Shown: piece after piece, positions 35,909 to 45,768 of the stretch | Layout of the letters: every line of letters begins with the position of its first letter | Position numbering within the stretch: position 1 is the stretch's first letter | NCBI RefSeq assembly: GCF_010093225.1 | Contig: NZ_PDWM01000005.1 | Span: 1 to 64,000 of the forward strand | Source of the DNA: Pseudoxanthomonas koreensis | GTDB taxonomy: Bacteria > Pseudomonadota > Gammaproteobacteria > Xanthomonadales > Xanthomonadaceae | Reading direction: 5' to 3' | DNA: 64,000 nt | Position numbers and translations under genes: made by a program | The notes under the pieces: model-generated | The model's database searches: none | The model's input: the letters and a program-made list of their open reading frames with translations, nothing else | Told to the model about the DNA's origin: nothing

Positions 35909-37768
35909 ATGGAGGCGGAACTGCGCGCGCGCCGCGCTTTCATCGCATGCTGGATCGCGGCCTGCGTGCTCAAGCTGGTGGTCGCCGCGCGGCTGCCGCT
36001 GTTCGTCGACGAAGCGTTCTACTGGCAGGAAGGCCGGCACCTGGCGTCGGCGTACTCCGACCTGCCGGGGATGAGCGCCTGGCTGGCGCGGCTGGGCACC
36101 GGGCTGGGCGGCGAACATACGCTGGCCCTGCGCCTGCCGTTCCTGGCGATGGGCGCGCTGCTGCCGTGGTGGGCGGCGCGGATCGGCCGGCGCTGGTTCG
36201 GCGCGATCCATGGCTGGCGCGCCGGCACCCTGGCGGTGCTGCTGCCGTTGCTGGGCATGCTCGGGATCCTGGCGCTGCCGGACGTGCCGATGGCGCTGGC
36301 CACGGTGCTGTGCCTGCACGCCGGTGCGCGCCTGCTGCACGAGGTCACGCCGCTGGCGGCGCTGGAACTGGCGCTGGGGCTGGCACTGGGTGCGTTGAGC
36401 CACTACCGCTTCGCCGGCGTGATTGTGGTCGGCGCGGCGGTGATGCTGTGGCTGCCGCAGGGCCGGCGCCTGCTGCGCGACCCGCGCATGCTGCTCGCGC
36501 TGGCGGTCGGTGCGCTGGCCTGGCTGCCGCTGCTGCTGTGGAACCTGGAGAACGGCGAGGCCGGGTTGCGCTTCCAGCTGGTGGAACGGCATCCCTGGGC
36601 ATTGCATGCCGGCGGCTTGGCCTTCATCCCGTTGCAGGTGCTGCTGGTGACACCGCTGCTGGGCTGGGCGCTGCTGCAGGCGGCGTGGACCACCGGCTGG
36701 AAGCGGCGGCCGGCGCGGCCGCAGTGGCGGTTCCTGGCGCTGTTCGGTTCGATCGTGCTGGGCGGGATCTTTTTGCTGGGTTTCTTCACCGACAACCAGC
36801 GGGTGAGCTTCCACTGGCCGGTGCCGGCCTACCTGGCGCTGCTGCCGGCGGCGGCCATGCTGCTGGACGGCTGGTCGCGGCCGTGGCGGCGGCTGGCGTG
36901 GGCGCTGGCCGGGGCAGGGATGCTGGCGGTGCTGGCGTGGCACCTGGCGGTGGCTTCGCCGGCGTTGCGCGCGCACAGCGCAGGCTCCAAGCACTACCCG
37001 CGCAACTTCACCGGCTGGGAGCCGCTGGCCGCGGCGGTACGCGCGGAACTGGCGCAGATGCCGGCGGGTACGCGGGTGCTGGCGGAGGACTTCAAGGTCG
37101 GCGCCGAACTGGGTTTCGCCCTGGGCGATCCACGCATCGCGGTGCTGGACCATCCGCTCAACCACGCACACGGCCGTGCACCGCAGTTGAAGCTATGGGG
37201 CCTGCAGGCCGACGCCGCGCCCGATGCGCCGACGCTGCTGGTGCTGGCGCCGGGCGACCTGCCTTTCAGGCAGTGGCTGCAGCGCTACCGCGAACTGTGC
37301 GCGCGGCTGGGGCCGCTGCCGCCGGCGCGCAGCGTGGCGGTGGACCATGGCAACCAGCGCTTCCTGCTGCTGCGCCTGCAGCCCGGCGCGCAGCCCGTGC
37401 CCGGTGCCTGCGTCGCGCCGGCGCTGGCCTGGATCGATGCGCCCGCGCCCGGTTCGAGCGTGCCGCCGAGGTTCGAGGTAAGCGGCTGGGCGTTCAAGGA
37501 GGGCGTGGGGCTGTCGCGGGTGGAAGTGCTGCTCGACGATGCGGTGGTGGCGCGGGCCGACTACGGCAGCGAGTTCGACGTGGCAAGCCACTTCCCCGGC
37601 TCGGCCGATCCGAACCAGCCGCGGGTCGGGTTCCATGCCGTGGTCGACCTGCCTGCCAGTGTGGCGGGGCGGCGCTGGCTGGGGCTGCGCCTGCACGGCG
37701 CCGACGGCAGCGTCGAAGACTGGCTGCAGCAGCCGCTGCGGATCGTCGCCGCGGACCACGACCGGTAA
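35909..37768 (+). CDS. ArnT/PMT-type membrane glycosyltransferase with C-terminal beta domain
   Basis: 619 residues. GT-C fold with the acidic motif LFVDEAFYWQEGRHL near residue 31, like GT39/GT83 enzymes that use polyprenyl-phosphate sugars. Around ten membrane helices run to about residue 350. After a soluble segment, residues about 505-619 form a beta-sandwich-like module (PRFEVSGWAFKEGVGLSRVE) that I would expect in the periplasm. The acceptor is unknown; lipid A, exopolysaccharide or protein are all possible. The ribosome site GGAAAGGAG precedes ATG 35909. It heads a three-gene cassette with a GT2 donor synthase and another polytopic protein. Confidence 0.8.
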   Translation: MEAELRARRAFIACWIAACVLKLVVAARLPLFVDEAFYWQEGRHLASAYSDLPGMSAWLARLGTGLGGEHTLALRLPFLAMGALLPWWAARIGRRWFGAIHGWRAGTLAVLLPLLGMLGILALPDVPMALATVLCLHAGARLLHEVTPLAALELALGLALGALSHYRFAGVIVVGAAVMLWLPQGRRLLRDPRMLLALAVGALAWLPLLLWNLENGEAGLRFQLVERHPWALHAGGLAFIPLQVLLVTPLLGWALLQAAWTTGWKRRPARPQWRFLALFGSIVLGGIFLLGFFTDNQRVSFHWPVPAYLALLPAAAMLLDGWSRPWRRLAWALAGAGMLAVLAWHLAVASPALRAHSAGSKHYPRNFTGWEPLAAAVRAELAQMPAGTRVLAEDFKVGAELGFALGDPRIAVLDHPLNHAHGRAPQLKLWGLQADAAPDAPTLLVLAPGDLPFRQWLQRYRELCARLGPLPPARSVAVDHGNQRFLLLRLQPGAQPVPGACVAPALAWIDAPAPGSSVPPRFEVSGWAFKEGVGLSRVEVLLDDAVVARADYGSEFDVASHFPGSADPNQPRVGFHAVVDLPASVAGRRWLGLRLHGADGSVEDWLQQPLRIVAADHDR

Positions 37769-37814
37769 CATGCGCGCCGGCCCGGGTGGCCGATGCAGAG
37801 GAGCAGGGGAAGCG

Positions 37815-38864
37815 ATGCACAGCCACGACAGTGACGCGCAGGCGCATGGCGCGGGCGGGGACGAAGCCGGGCCGCGGATCGCGCTGCTGGTCCCCTGTCG
37901 CAACGAGGCGGCGACCGTGGCCGCGGGGGTGGAAGCATTCCGCGCCAGCCTGCCGTCGGCCACCTGCCACGTGTTCGACAACCTTTCCAGCGACGCCACC
38001 GCGGAGCTGGCCCGCGCCGCCGGCGCGGTGGTGCATCGGGTGGGGCTGCGCGGCAAGGGCAACGTCGTCCGCCGTGCCTTCGCCGACATCGAGGCCGACG
38101 TCTACGTGATGGTCGACGGCGACGCCACCTACGACGCGGCGGCCGCGCCGGTACTGGTGCGGCGGCTGCTCGACGAAGGCCTGGACATGGTCGTGGGCGC
38201 GCGCGTGGACCGCGAGCGCGCCGCCTACCGCGCCGGCCACCGCTTCGGCAACCGCCTGCTGACCCGCTGCGTGGGGGTGCTGTTCGGCGACAGCTTCGAG
38301 GACATGCTGTCCGGCTACCGGGTGTTCTCGCGGCGCTACGTGAAGTCGTTCCCGGCGCACGCGTCCGGGTTCGAGATCGAGACCGAACTGGCGGTGCACG
38401 CGTTGCAGCTGCGCATGCCGGTGGCCGAGGTGGCCACCGCCTACGGCGCGCGGCCGCAGGGTTCCACCAGCAAGCTCAACACCTGGCGCGACGGCGCGCG
38501 CATCCTCGGCACCATCGCGCGGCTGTTCAAGGCCGAGCGGCCGCTGCTGTTCTTCTCCACCGGCGCAGTGGCCAGCACGCTGCTGGCGGTGGTGCTGGCG
38601 GTGCCGCTGTTCGTCACCTACGTGGAAACCGGGCTGGTGCCGCGCTTCCCGACCGCGATCCTGTGCTCGGCGCTGGTCCTGCTGGCGGCGGTGCTGCTGG
38701 CCTGCGGCCTGATCCTGGACACGGTCACCCGCGGGCGGACCGAGGCCAAGCGCCTGGCCTACCTGGCGATCCCGGCGACCCGCGGGGAACTGCCGCGCGC
38801 GCACGGTGCCGCGGCCCCGCGCAGCGCGCCGGAGGGCGCCGGAGCGGCCACCCGTGCCGGCTGA
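37815..38864 (+). CDS. Family 2 glycosyltransferase, polyprenyl-phosphate sugar synthase-like
   Basis: 349 residues. GT2 domain: ALLVPCRNEAATVAAGV, DxD in MVDGDATYD, and SGYRVFSRRYVKSFP. Two C-terminal membrane helices follow (about 245-310). This arrangement matches DPM1/ArnC-type enzymes that make undecaprenyl- or dolichyl-phosphate hexose. ATG 37815 is chosen because an AGGAG and GGGGAAG stretch precede it. It would supply the donor for the GT-C protein just upstream (inference). Its end overlaps the next gene by 11 bases. Confidence 0.85.
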   Translation: MHSHDSDAQAHGAGGDEAGPRIALLVPCRNEAATVAAGVEAFRASLPSATCHVFDNLSSDATAELARAAGAVVHRVGLRGKGNVVRRAFADIEADVYVMVDGDATYDAAAAPVLVRRLLDEGLDMVVGARVDRERAAYRAGHRFGNRLLTRCVGVLFGDSFEDMLSGYRVFSRRYVKSFPAHASGFEIETELAVHALQLRMPVAEVATAYGARPQGSTSKLNTWRDGARILGTIARLFKAERPLLFFSTGAVASTLLAVVLAVPLFVTYVETGLVPRFPTAILCSALVLLAAVLLACGLILDTVTRGRTEAKRLAYLAIPATRGELPRAHGAAAPRSAPEGAGAATRAG

Positions 38865-40716
38865 AGCGGGGGCGCGCGCCAGCCTGGCCGCGCGCCTGCG
38901 CATGTGCCTGGCGCGTCCGTTGGCGGCGCTGGCGCGGACCTTCGGTTTCGGCACCCGGCGCGGGATCGCCCGTGCCACGGTCGCCGTATCGGTGCTGTGC
39001 GCACTGGCCTCGCTGCTGCGCGGCCAGGACGCGAACTGGGACCTGCGCAACTACCACGTCTACAACGCCTGGGCCGTGCTGGAAGGTCGCCTGGGCATCG
39101 ACCTGGCGCCGGCGCAGATGCAGAGCTATTTCGTGCCGTTGCTGGACGTGCCGTACTTCCTGCTGGTGCAGCACGCACCGGCGCCGCTGGCCGCCGTGCT
39201 GCTCGGCCTGCTGCACGGGCTGGCGTTCCTGCCGCTGGCATGGATCGCATGGCGTGCGCTGGAAGACGACGTGCGCCGCGACTGGCTGGCGCCGCTGCTC
39301 GGCATCGCCGGGTTGGCCAGCGCGGCGTTCCTGTCCGAACTGGGCAACACCATGGGCGATGCCAGCACTGCGCCACTCGTGCTCGGGGCGCTGGCGCTGT
39401 CGCTGCCGGGCACCGATGACCGTTGGTCGGCGCGGCGCCTGGCACTGGCCGGTGTGCTGCTGGGCCTGGCGGTGGCGTTCAAGCTGACCAATGCGATGTA
39501 TGCCGTCGCGCTGGGCCTGGCGGTGCTGGCCGCACCGTTGCCGTGGCGCGCACGGATCTTCGCCGGGTCCTGGCTGGCCCTGGTCGCGCTGGCGGTGTTC
39601 GCGCTGCTGGCGGGGCCGTGGCTGTACGCGGTGTGGTCGACGTTTGGCAACCCGCTGTTCCCGCAGTTCAATGCCTGGTTCCAGGCGCCGCTGGCGCCGC
39701 CGCTGACGGTGGGCGACCAGCGTTGGCTGCCGCGCAGCTTCGGCGAGGCGCTGCTGCGCCCGCTGACGTCCACCGCCAACCCCTACCTGGTCAGCGAGAT
39801 CGCGTTGCTGCAGGTCACCTGGGCGCTGCTCTACGTGGCCGCGATCATCGCGCTGCTGGCATGGATCGCGCGCCGGCTGGGGTGGATGCAGGGCACCGGC
39901 GTGGCGCCGGCAGCAGCGGGCGTGCGCCGGATGCCGGGTGTGTTCTTCGTCGCCGGCTACGCCATCTGGCTGGCGATGTTCAGCATCCACCGCTACCTGG
40001 TCGTGCTGGAACTGCTGGCGCCGTTGCTGCTGTGGTTGCTGCTGCACTGGCTGCTCAGGCCGCGGCTGGCGGGGCGCGTCGCTACCGTGGCGATCGCGCT
40101 CGCGGCGCTGGTGGCGCTGGCGGGCTGGAACAGCTGGGGGCACGCGGGCTGGTCGCAACGCGCGTTCCGGGTCGAGGCGCCGCGCTTGATGCCGCCCACG
40201 GTGCTGCTGGTCGGCAATGAGCCGCAGGCGTGGCGACTGCCGTTCCTGCCCGAAGGGCCGGTCTACGCCTCGGTGGGGTCCAACTTCCCCGAATCGGAAG
40301 CGTACGTGGCGCGGGTGCGGGCGATGGTGGCCGCCGGCGGCGGCGAAGCCGGCGCGATCGTGCCGGCGGCGGTGGACCGGCGCGCCGAGAGCATCGAGCG
40401 GCGCAACCGCTGGGCGGCGTGGCTGCGGCTCGACACCGGGGACTGCCGCCTGTTGCGCTGGCTGGCCGGCCGCAGCCGCAGCGTGGAGCTGGTCGCCGCC
40501 GCACAGTCGCCGGACGGACGCTGCCACCTGCGCCCGGCCGCCGCACGCCTGCTGGCCACCGGCGACGCCAACCGCGAGCTGCTGGACGGCGCCGATGTGG
40601 TGCTGGCCCGCTATGGCTTCAGGCTGGATGCGGCCAGTTGCGAGGTCCTGGACAGCCGGATCGGCCGGCAGCCGCATCCCTGGCACTGGTGCCGCGTCGT
40701 GGCCGCCGGAGACTGA
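38854..40716 (+). CDS. Polytopic membrane protein, probable GT-C glycosyltransferase
   Basis: 620 residues from GTG 38854, with GGAG nine bases upstream. An in-frame ATG near 38899 is an alternative. About ten to twelve membrane helices run from residue 40 to about 440, and a soluble tail of about 170 residues follows. Near the start, GQDANWDLRNYHVYNAWAVL carries an aspartate in the first periplasmic loop, as in GT-C enzymes. I do not recognise a named family. Overlap with the GT2 gene ties it to the same pathway. Confidence 0.7.
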   Translation: MPAEAGARASLAARLRMCLARPLAALARTFGFGTRRGIARATVAVSVLCALASLLRGQDANWDLRNYHVYNAWAVLEGRLGIDLAPAQMQSYFVPLLDVPYFLLVQHAPAPLAAVLLGLLHGLAFLPLAWIAWRALEDDVRRDWLAPLLGIAGLASAAFLSELGNTMGDASTAPLVLGALALSLPGTDDRWSARRLALAGVLLGLAVAFKLTNAMYAVALGLAVLAAPLPWRARIFAGSWLALVALAVFALLAGPWLYAVWSTFGNPLFPQFNAWFQAPLAPPLTVGDQRWLPRSFGEALLRPLTSTANPYLVSEIALLQVTWALLYVAAIIALLAWIARRLGWMQGTGVAPAAAGVRRMPGVFFVAGYAIWLAMFSIHRYLVVLELLAPLLLWLLLHWLLRPRLAGRVATVAIALAALVALAGWNSWGHAGWSQRAFRVEAPRLMPPTVLLVGNEPQAWRLPFLPEGPVYASVGSNFPESEAYVARVRAMVAAGGGEAGAIVPAAVDRRAESIERRNRWAAWLRLDTGDCRLLRWLAGRSRSVELVAAAQSPDGRCHLRPAAARLLATGDANRELLDGADVVLARYGFRLDAASCEVLDSRIGRQPHPWHWCRVVAAGD

Positions 40717-40737
40717 AGGCGAGGGGCTGCGGCCGGC

Positions 40738-41304
40738 TCAGGGCACGGCGTATCCGGCCTCGCGCAACAGCCCGGACAGGGCGATCAGCGGCAGGCCGAC
40801 CAGCGCGGTGGGGTCGTGCGACTCGATCGCCTCGAACAGCGAGATGCCCAGGCCCTCGCACTTGAAGCTGCCGGCGCAGTCGAACGGCTGCTCGGCGTCG
40901 ACGTAGCGTTCGATCTCGGCGGCGGCCAGGGCGCGGAAGCGGACCCGGGTCAGGTCCACCGCGGCCAGGGCATGCTGGCCGCGACGCAGCGCCACGGCGG
41001 TATGGAAGTTCACGGTGCGCCCCGACATCGCCGCCAGCTGGGCGACGGCCGCGCCGCGGCCGCCGGGCTTGCCCAGGATGCGGCCGTCCAGGTCCGCGGC
41101 CTGGTCCGAGCCGATCACCCACGCCCCGGGGTGGGCCGCGGTCACCGCGCCGGCCTTGGCGTGGGCCAGGCGGCGGACCAGTTCCCCGGGGCTTTCCCCG
41201 TCCAGCGGCGTTTCCTCGACCTCCGGGCGGGCGCAGTCGAACGGCAACCGCAGGCGCTGCAGCAGTTCGCGGCGGTAGGGAGAGGTCGAGGCGAGGATCA
41301 GCAT
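40738..41304 (-). CDS. yceF: Maf-family nucleotide pyrophosphatase (YceF, m7GTP type)
   Basis: 188 residues. The N-terminal LILASTSPYRRELLQRL, the catalytic aspartate in VIGSDQAADLDG, GKPGGRGAA, and SFKCEGLGISLFEAIES are all family features. The Maf2/YceF subgroup hydrolyses 7-methyl-GTP; its position beside yceD-rpmF-fab is the same as in E. coli and supports that subgroup. The start ATG 41304 gives the conserved N-terminus. It is divergent from yceD. Confidence 0.93.
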   Translation of the reverse strand: MLILASTSPYRRELLQRLRLPFDCARPEVEETPLDGESPGELVRRLAHAKAGAVTAAHPGAWVIGSDQAADLDGRILGKPGGRGAAVAQLAAMSGRTVNFHTAVALRRGQHALAAVDLTRVRFRALAAAEIERYVDAEQPFDCAGSFKCEGLGISLFEAIESHDPTALVGLPLIALSGLLREAGYAVP

Positions 41305-41384
41305 GGCCGGTCCGTGGCGGGGGCAGGCCAGTGTCGGCGCCCGGCAGCGGCGGGGCAATGCTGTACGGCGGGGCAGGTCCGGGT

Positions 41385-41413
41385 TTGACAGGCGGCGGCA
41401 CGGTCCTTAACAT
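41385..41413 (+). promoter_or_regulatory. Promoter of the yceD-rpmF-fab operon
   Basis: A perfect TTGACA (41385-41390), an exact 17-base spacer, and TAACAT (41408-41413). Transcription would start only about four bases before the yceD ATG at 41424, so the message is almost leaderless. Confidence 0.75.
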
Positions 41414-41423
41414 TCAGCGGCTT

Positions 41424-41945
41424 ATGTCCGCAGGTGCGCCCGTCGTGCAGGTTCCCGAGACACTGGATGCCTGGAGGATGGTCGCCGCGAGGCGGCAGTT
41501 CGAAGGGCGCCTGCCGCTGTCGGCCCTGCCGCGCCTGCGTGGCAGCCTCGCCGATGTCGAGGGCGAATGCGGCTTCACGCTGGAATTCGGCCAGGACACG
41601 CTGCAGGTGCCCTACATCGAGCTGTCGATCGACGCGGGCCTGCCGCTGCTCTGCCAGCGCAGCCTGGAGCGGTTCGTGTTCCCGGTGCGGTCGGTGCTGC
41701 GGCTGGGCCTGATCCGCGACGAGGCCGACGAGGCCGCGCTGCCGGAGGGGTACGAGCCGCTGCTGGTGCCGGAAGACGGCCTGGTGCGGCCGGCCGAACT
41801 GGTCGAGGACGAGCTGGTGCTCGCCCTGCCGGTGGTGCCGCTGGCGCCGGGCAGCGAGCCCATCGACCGGACCTGGTCGGCGGGCGAAGAGGAATTGCAG
41901 GCGGCCAGCCCGTTCGCGGCGCTGGCCTCGCTGAAGAAGAAGTAA
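41424..41945 (+). CDS. yceD: YceD family protein (DUF177)
   Basis: 173 residues. It matches the DUF177/YceD family linked to 23S rRNA accumulation: [32 protein letters not shown] and [11 protein letters not shown], with an acidic C-terminal half. The usual paired cysteines are largely absent here apart from one before the LERF segment. ATG 41424 is chosen because the promoter ends just before it; an earlier frame start at 41331 would lie upstream of the -35 box. It heads the rpmF-fab operon, as in E. coli. Confidence 0.9.
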   Translation: MSAGAPVVQVPETLDAWRMVAARRQFEGRLPLSALPRLRGSLADVEGECGFTLEFGQDTLQVPYIELSIDAGLPLLCQRSLERFVFPVRSVLRLGLIRDEADEAALPEGYEPLLVPEDGLVRPAELVEDELVLALPVVPLAPGSEPIDRTWSAGEEELQAASPFAALASLKKK

Positions 41946-42057
41946 GGCAAACCAGAGATTCACGGCCGCGCCGCCGCCGAAGGCGCCCTGGAACGGCACC
42001 GGCGGGTGGCTTGCAGGTCCCACAAGAAACGCACTACAACGAGTTTGGAGCAATCCC

Positions 42058-42252
42058 ATGGCTGTGCAGAAATCCCGAGTCACTCCGTCCCGCCGCGGCC
42101 AGCGCCGTTCCCACGATGCGCTGACGGCCAAGCAGCTGGCGACCGACCCGACCACGGGCGAGACCCACCTGCGCCATCACGTCACCGCCGACGGCTACTA
42201 CCGCGGCAAGAAGGTCATCGCGACCAAGACCTCGGTCGTCGAAGAAGACTGA
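42058..42252 (+). CDS. rpmF: 50S ribosomal protein L32
   Basis: 64 residues. [20 protein letters not shown] is the L32 signature, and [18 protein letters not shown] ends it. It lacks the C4 zinc cysteines, as in many gammaproteobacteria. It follows yceD by 112 bases. Two GC-rich hairpins (42261-42289 and 42311-42326) without T-tails sit between it and fabH. Confidence 0.97.
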   Translation: MAVQKSRVTPSRRGQRRSHDALTAKQLATDPTTGETHLRHHVTADGYYRGKKVIATKTSVVEED

Positions 42253-42342
42253 GTCTGACCCCTGGCGCGCGTCGTCCGCGCGCGCCAGGACCGTGGTGAA
42301 CGACGTCCTGGCTCCCCGCGGGAGCCGCAAGCGGGAATACGC

Positions 42343-43323
42343 ATGAGCGAGCGGATCTATTCGCGCATCGCCGGAACCGGCAGCTACCTGCCGGAGAAGG
42401 TGGTGACCAACGACGACCTGGCCAAGGTGGTCGACACCAGCGATGAATGGATCCACTCGCGCACCGGCATCCGCGAACGACGCGTGGTCGCCGAAGGGCA
42501 GACCAGCAGCGACCTGGGCTACCAGGCCGCGCTGAAGGCGATCGAGGCGGCCGGCATCGCCGCCGACGAGATCGACCTGATCGTGGTCGGCACGACCACG
42601 CCCGACTTCATATTCCCGTCCACCGCCTGCCTGATCCAGCAGAAGCTGGGCGTGGCCGGCTGCCCGGCGTTCGATGTCAACGCGGCGTGCTCGGGCTTCG
42701 TGTTCGCGCTGAGCGTGGCCGACAAGTTCGTGCGCACCGGCGCGGCGAAGACCGCGCTGGTGATCGGGGTCGAGACGCTGACCCGGATGGTGGACTGGAC
42801 CGACCGCACCACCTGCGTGCTGTTCGGCGACGGCGCTGGCGCGGTGGTGCTCAGGGCCGACGCCGAAACCGGCATCCTGTCCACGCACCTGCATGCCGAC
42901 GGCAGCAAGAGGGACCTGCTGCGCTGCCCCGTGGGCGTGTCGGCCGGCTTCAGCGGGAACGAGCACAACGCCGGCGTGCGCATCCAGATGGCCGGCAACG
43001 AGGTGTTCAAGCACGCGGTCAAGGCGCTGGACTCGGTGGTCGACGAGACCCTGGAAGCCAATGGCCTGGACAAGCACGACCTGGACTGGCTGATCCCGCA
43101 CCAGGCCAACCTGCGCATCATCGAGGCCACCGCCAAGCGACTGGACATGCCGATGGAGCGGGTGATCGTCACCGTCGATCGCCACGGCAATACCTCCTCC
43201 GCGTCGGTGCCGCTGGCGCTGGACGAGGCGGTGCGCTCGGGCCGCGTGCAGCGCGGCCAGTTGTTGCTGCTGGAAGCCTTCGGCGGCGGCTTCACCTGGG
43301 GCTCGGCGCTGCTGCGGTATTGA
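42343..43323 (+). CDS. fabH: Beta-ketoacyl-ACP synthase III
   Basis: 326 residues. It condenses acetyl-CoA (or a branched primer) with malonyl-ACP to start fatty acid synthesis. The Cys-His-Asn triad is visible: Cys116 in NAACSGF, His253 in PHQANLRI, and Asn283 in HGNTSSAS. It follows rpmF directly; plsX, which lies between rpmF and fabH in E. coli, is not here. Confidence 0.97.
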   Translation: MSERIYSRIAGTGSYLPEKVVTNDDLAKVVDTSDEWIHSRTGIRERRVVAEGQTSSDLGYQAALKAIEAAGIAADEIDLIVVGTTTPDFIFPSTACLIQQKLGVAGCPAFDVNAACSGFVFALSVADKFVRTGAAKTALVIGVETLTRMVDWTDRTTCVLFGDGAGAVVLRADAETGILSTHLHADGSKRDLLRCPVGVSAGFSGNEHNAGVRIQMAGNEVFKHAVKALDSVVDETLEANGLDKHDLDWLIPHQANLRIIEATAKRLDMPMERVIVTVDRHGNTSSASVPLALDEAVRSGRVQRGQLLLLEAFGGGFTWGSALLRY

Positions 43324-43427
43324 GGCGGGGCGGGGGCGACATAGCGGTTTCCACATACGCGGTCGTACAGACAATCCCGCGGGATCGCCCGTATCATCGC
43401 CGCTCTTTTCTCGACCTTCCCCCGCGC

Positions 43428-44369
43428 GTGACCGACCAGACGCTCGCTTTCGTTTTCCCCGGACAGGGTTCCCAGTCCGTGGGCATGCTCTCCGAACTGG
43501 CGGAACTGCATCCGCAGGTCCGCGCCGCCTTCGCCGAGGCTTCCGAGGGTGCCGGCGTCGACCTGTGGGCGCTCTCGCAGGGCGGTCCGGAGGAGATGCT
43601 CAACCGCACCGAATACACCCAGCCGGCGCTGCTGGCCGCGGGCATCGCGGTGTGGCGCGCGTGGCAGGCGCAGGACGGCGCCCGGCCGGCACTGCTCGCC
43701 GGCCACAGCCTGGGCGAATACACCGCGCTGGTCGCCGCCGGCGCGCTGTCGCTGCGCGACGGCGCGCACTTGGTGCGCCTGCGCGGCCAGCTGATGCAGG
43801 ATGCCGCGCCCGCCGGCACCGGCGCGATGGCCGCCGTGCTCGGCGCCGAGGACGCGCTGGTGCACGAGGTCTGCACCCAGGCCTCCACCAGCCAGGTCGT
43901 GGTCCCCGCCAACTACAACTCACCCGGGCAGATCGTGATCGGCGGCGATGCGGTTGCGGTGGACCGCGCGCTGGCATTGCTGGCCGAGCGCGGCGTGCGC
44001 AAGGCGGTGAAGCGGGCGGTGAGCGTGCCTTCGCACACCCCGCTGATGCGCGAGGCCGCCAACCGCCTGGCCGAGGCGATGGCAGGCATGGCCTGGCAGG
44101 CACCGTCGCTGCCGGTGGTGCAGAACGTGGACGCGCAGGCGCATGCCGGCGTCGACGCCATCCGCGACGCGCTGGTGCGCCAGCTCTACCTGCCGGTGCA
44201 GTGGACCGGCTGCGTGCAGGCCCTGGCCGCGCGCGGCGCCACCCGGGTGGCCGAGTGCGGCCCGGGCAAGGTCCTGGCCGGGCTGGCCAAGCGCATCGAC
44301 AAGTCGCTGGATGCGCGCGCGATCGGCGCGGTCGGCGATTTCGAATCGGCGCTGGCCGACTGGCGCTGA
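43428..44369 (+). CDS. fabD: Malonyl-CoA-ACP transacylase
   Basis: 313 residues from a GTG start at 43428, giving the conserved LAFVFPGQGSQSVGM. The nucleophile Ser94 is in GHSLGEYTAL and the partner His203 in VPSHTPLM. It transfers malonyl groups to ACP. A TATCAT box at 43392 may be a -10 of an internal promoter; the gap after fabH is 104 bases. Confidence 0.96.
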   Translation: MTDQTLAFVFPGQGSQSVGMLSELAELHPQVRAAFAEASEGAGVDLWALSQGGPEEMLNRTEYTQPALLAAGIAVWRAWQAQDGARPALLAGHSLGEYTALVAAGALSLRDGAHLVRLRGQLMQDAAPAGTGAMAAVLGAEDALVHEVCTQASTSQVVVPANYNSPGQIVIGGDAVAVDRALALLAERGVRKAVKRAVSVPSHTPLMREAANRLAEAMAGMAWQAPSLPVVQNVDAQAHAGVDAIRDALVRQLYLPVQWTGCVQALAARGATRVAECGPGKVLAGLAKRIDKSLDARAIGAVGDFESALADWR

Positions 44370-44433
44370 TACCTTTGCGGCGCGGTCGCGTGCAGTCGCG
44401 ACCCGCCACCACGAACGAACGACGAGGTCCACG

Positions 44434-45195
44434 ATGACGAACCAGTCCGCAAGCAGCCTGCCCCTTGCCGGCGAGATCGCGCTGGTCACCGGTGCCAGCC
44501 GCGGCATCGGCGCGGCGATCGCCGACGAGCTGGCCGCCCGCGGCGCTACCGTGATCGGCACCGCCACCAGCGATGGCGGCGCCGATGCGATCGGCGCGCG
44601 CCTGGCTGGCAAGGGCGGCCACGGCCGCAAGCTGGACGTCACCGACGCGGCCGCGGTGGAAGCGCTGATCGAGGGCATCGCCAAGGAGTTCGGCCCGGTC
44701 TCGATCCTGGTCAACAACGCCGGCATCACCCGCGACAACCTGCTGATGCGGATGAAGGACGAGGACTGGCAGGCGATCATCGATACCAACCTGACCAGCG
44801 TCTACCGCACCTCCAAGGCGGTGATGCGCGGGATGATGAAGGCGCGCAAGGGCCGCATCGTCAACATCGCTTCGGTGATCGGTGCCACCGGCAACGCCGG
44901 CCAGGCGAACTACGCCGCGGCCAAGGCCGGGATCATCGCGTTCTCGAAGTCGCTGGCGCGGGAGATCGGCAGCCGCGGCGTGACCGTGAATGTCGTGGCG
45001 CCCGGCTTCATCGACACCGACATGACCCGCGAGCTGCCGGAGGACGCGAAGAACGCGATGCTCGGCCAGATCGCGCTGGGCCGGCTCGGCGAGCCGGCCG
45101 ACATCGCCCGCGCGGTGGCGTTCCTGGCCGGGCCCGATGCCGGCTACATCACCGGCGAGACCCTGCATGTCAACGGTGGCATGTACATGGCCTGA
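44434..45195 (+). CDS. fabG: 3-oxoacyl-ACP reductase
   Basis: 253 residues. Short-chain dehydrogenase with the cofactor loop VTGASRGIG, NNAG, and the Ser147-Tyr160-Lys164 catalytic set (IASVIGATGNAGQANYAAAK). The C-terminal VNGGMYMA is usual. It reduces 3-oxoacyl-ACP with NADPH. A GACGAGG ribosome site precedes the start. It lies 64 bases after fabD. Confidence 0.96.
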   Translation: MTNQSASSLPLAGEIALVTGASRGIGAAIADELAARGATVIGTATSDGGADAIGARLAGKGGHGRKLDVTDAAAVEALIEGIAKEFGPVSILVNNAGITRDNLLMRMKDEDWQAIIDTNLTSVYRTSKAVMRGMMKARKGRIVNIASVIGATGNAGQANYAAAKAGIIAFSKSLAREIGSRGVTVNVVAPGFIDTDMTRELPEDAKNAMLGQIALGRLGEPADIARAVAFLAGPDAGYITGETLHVNGGMYMA

Positions 45196-45392
45196 GCCCG
45201 CCCGCGGGCAAGCGATGCCAAGAAGAAGGATTTCAAAGGCCTTGTAAGCTTTTGATCCGGCTGCGGTTGCAGGCCAGTGCCAGCGGCCGCGGCTTTTGAC
45301 TACACTATCCGCCTTGTGGACAGTGACCCCAGTACCGCCGCCGCCCGGCGACGGTCCTAATCGACAACCACTCCGCCTGGAGCAGCAAACCC

Positions 45393-45632
45393 ATGAGCAC
45401 CATCGAAGAACGCGTCAAGAAAATCGTCATCGAACAGCTTGGCGTCAAGGAAGATGAGGTGACCAACAGCGCCTCGTTCGTCGACGACCTGGGCGCCGAC
45501 TCGCTCGACACCGTCGAGCTGGTGATGGCCCTCGAGGAAGAGTTCGAGTGCGAGATCCCTGACGAAGAGGCCGAGAAGATCACCTCGGTCCAGCAGGCGA
45601 TCGACTACATCAAGGCGCACGTCAAGAGCTGA
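45393..45632 (+). CDS. acpP: Acyl carrier protein
   Basis: 79 residues, acidic. Ser37 in [14 protein letters not shown] takes the phosphopantetheine arm. The 197-base gap upstream contains a TACACT box (45301-45306) after TTTTGAC, a plausible separate promoter for this very abundant protein. It lies between fabG and fabF as usual. Confidence 0.98.
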   Translation: MSTIEERVKKIVIEQLGVKEDEVTNSASFVDDLGADSLDTVELVMALEEEFECEIPDEEAEKITSVQQAIDYIKAHVKS

Positions 45633-45768
45633 TGCGTGCCGTGACCGCGGGCCGCGCTGTGGCCCGCGGTGCAACGCCAAAACCGGGGCCGCTGACTGCG
45701 GCCCCGTGCGTGTCTGGCGCCGTGCGTGCCGGGCGCGATCCCGACAAGCAGCACAGCAGGAGCCATCC

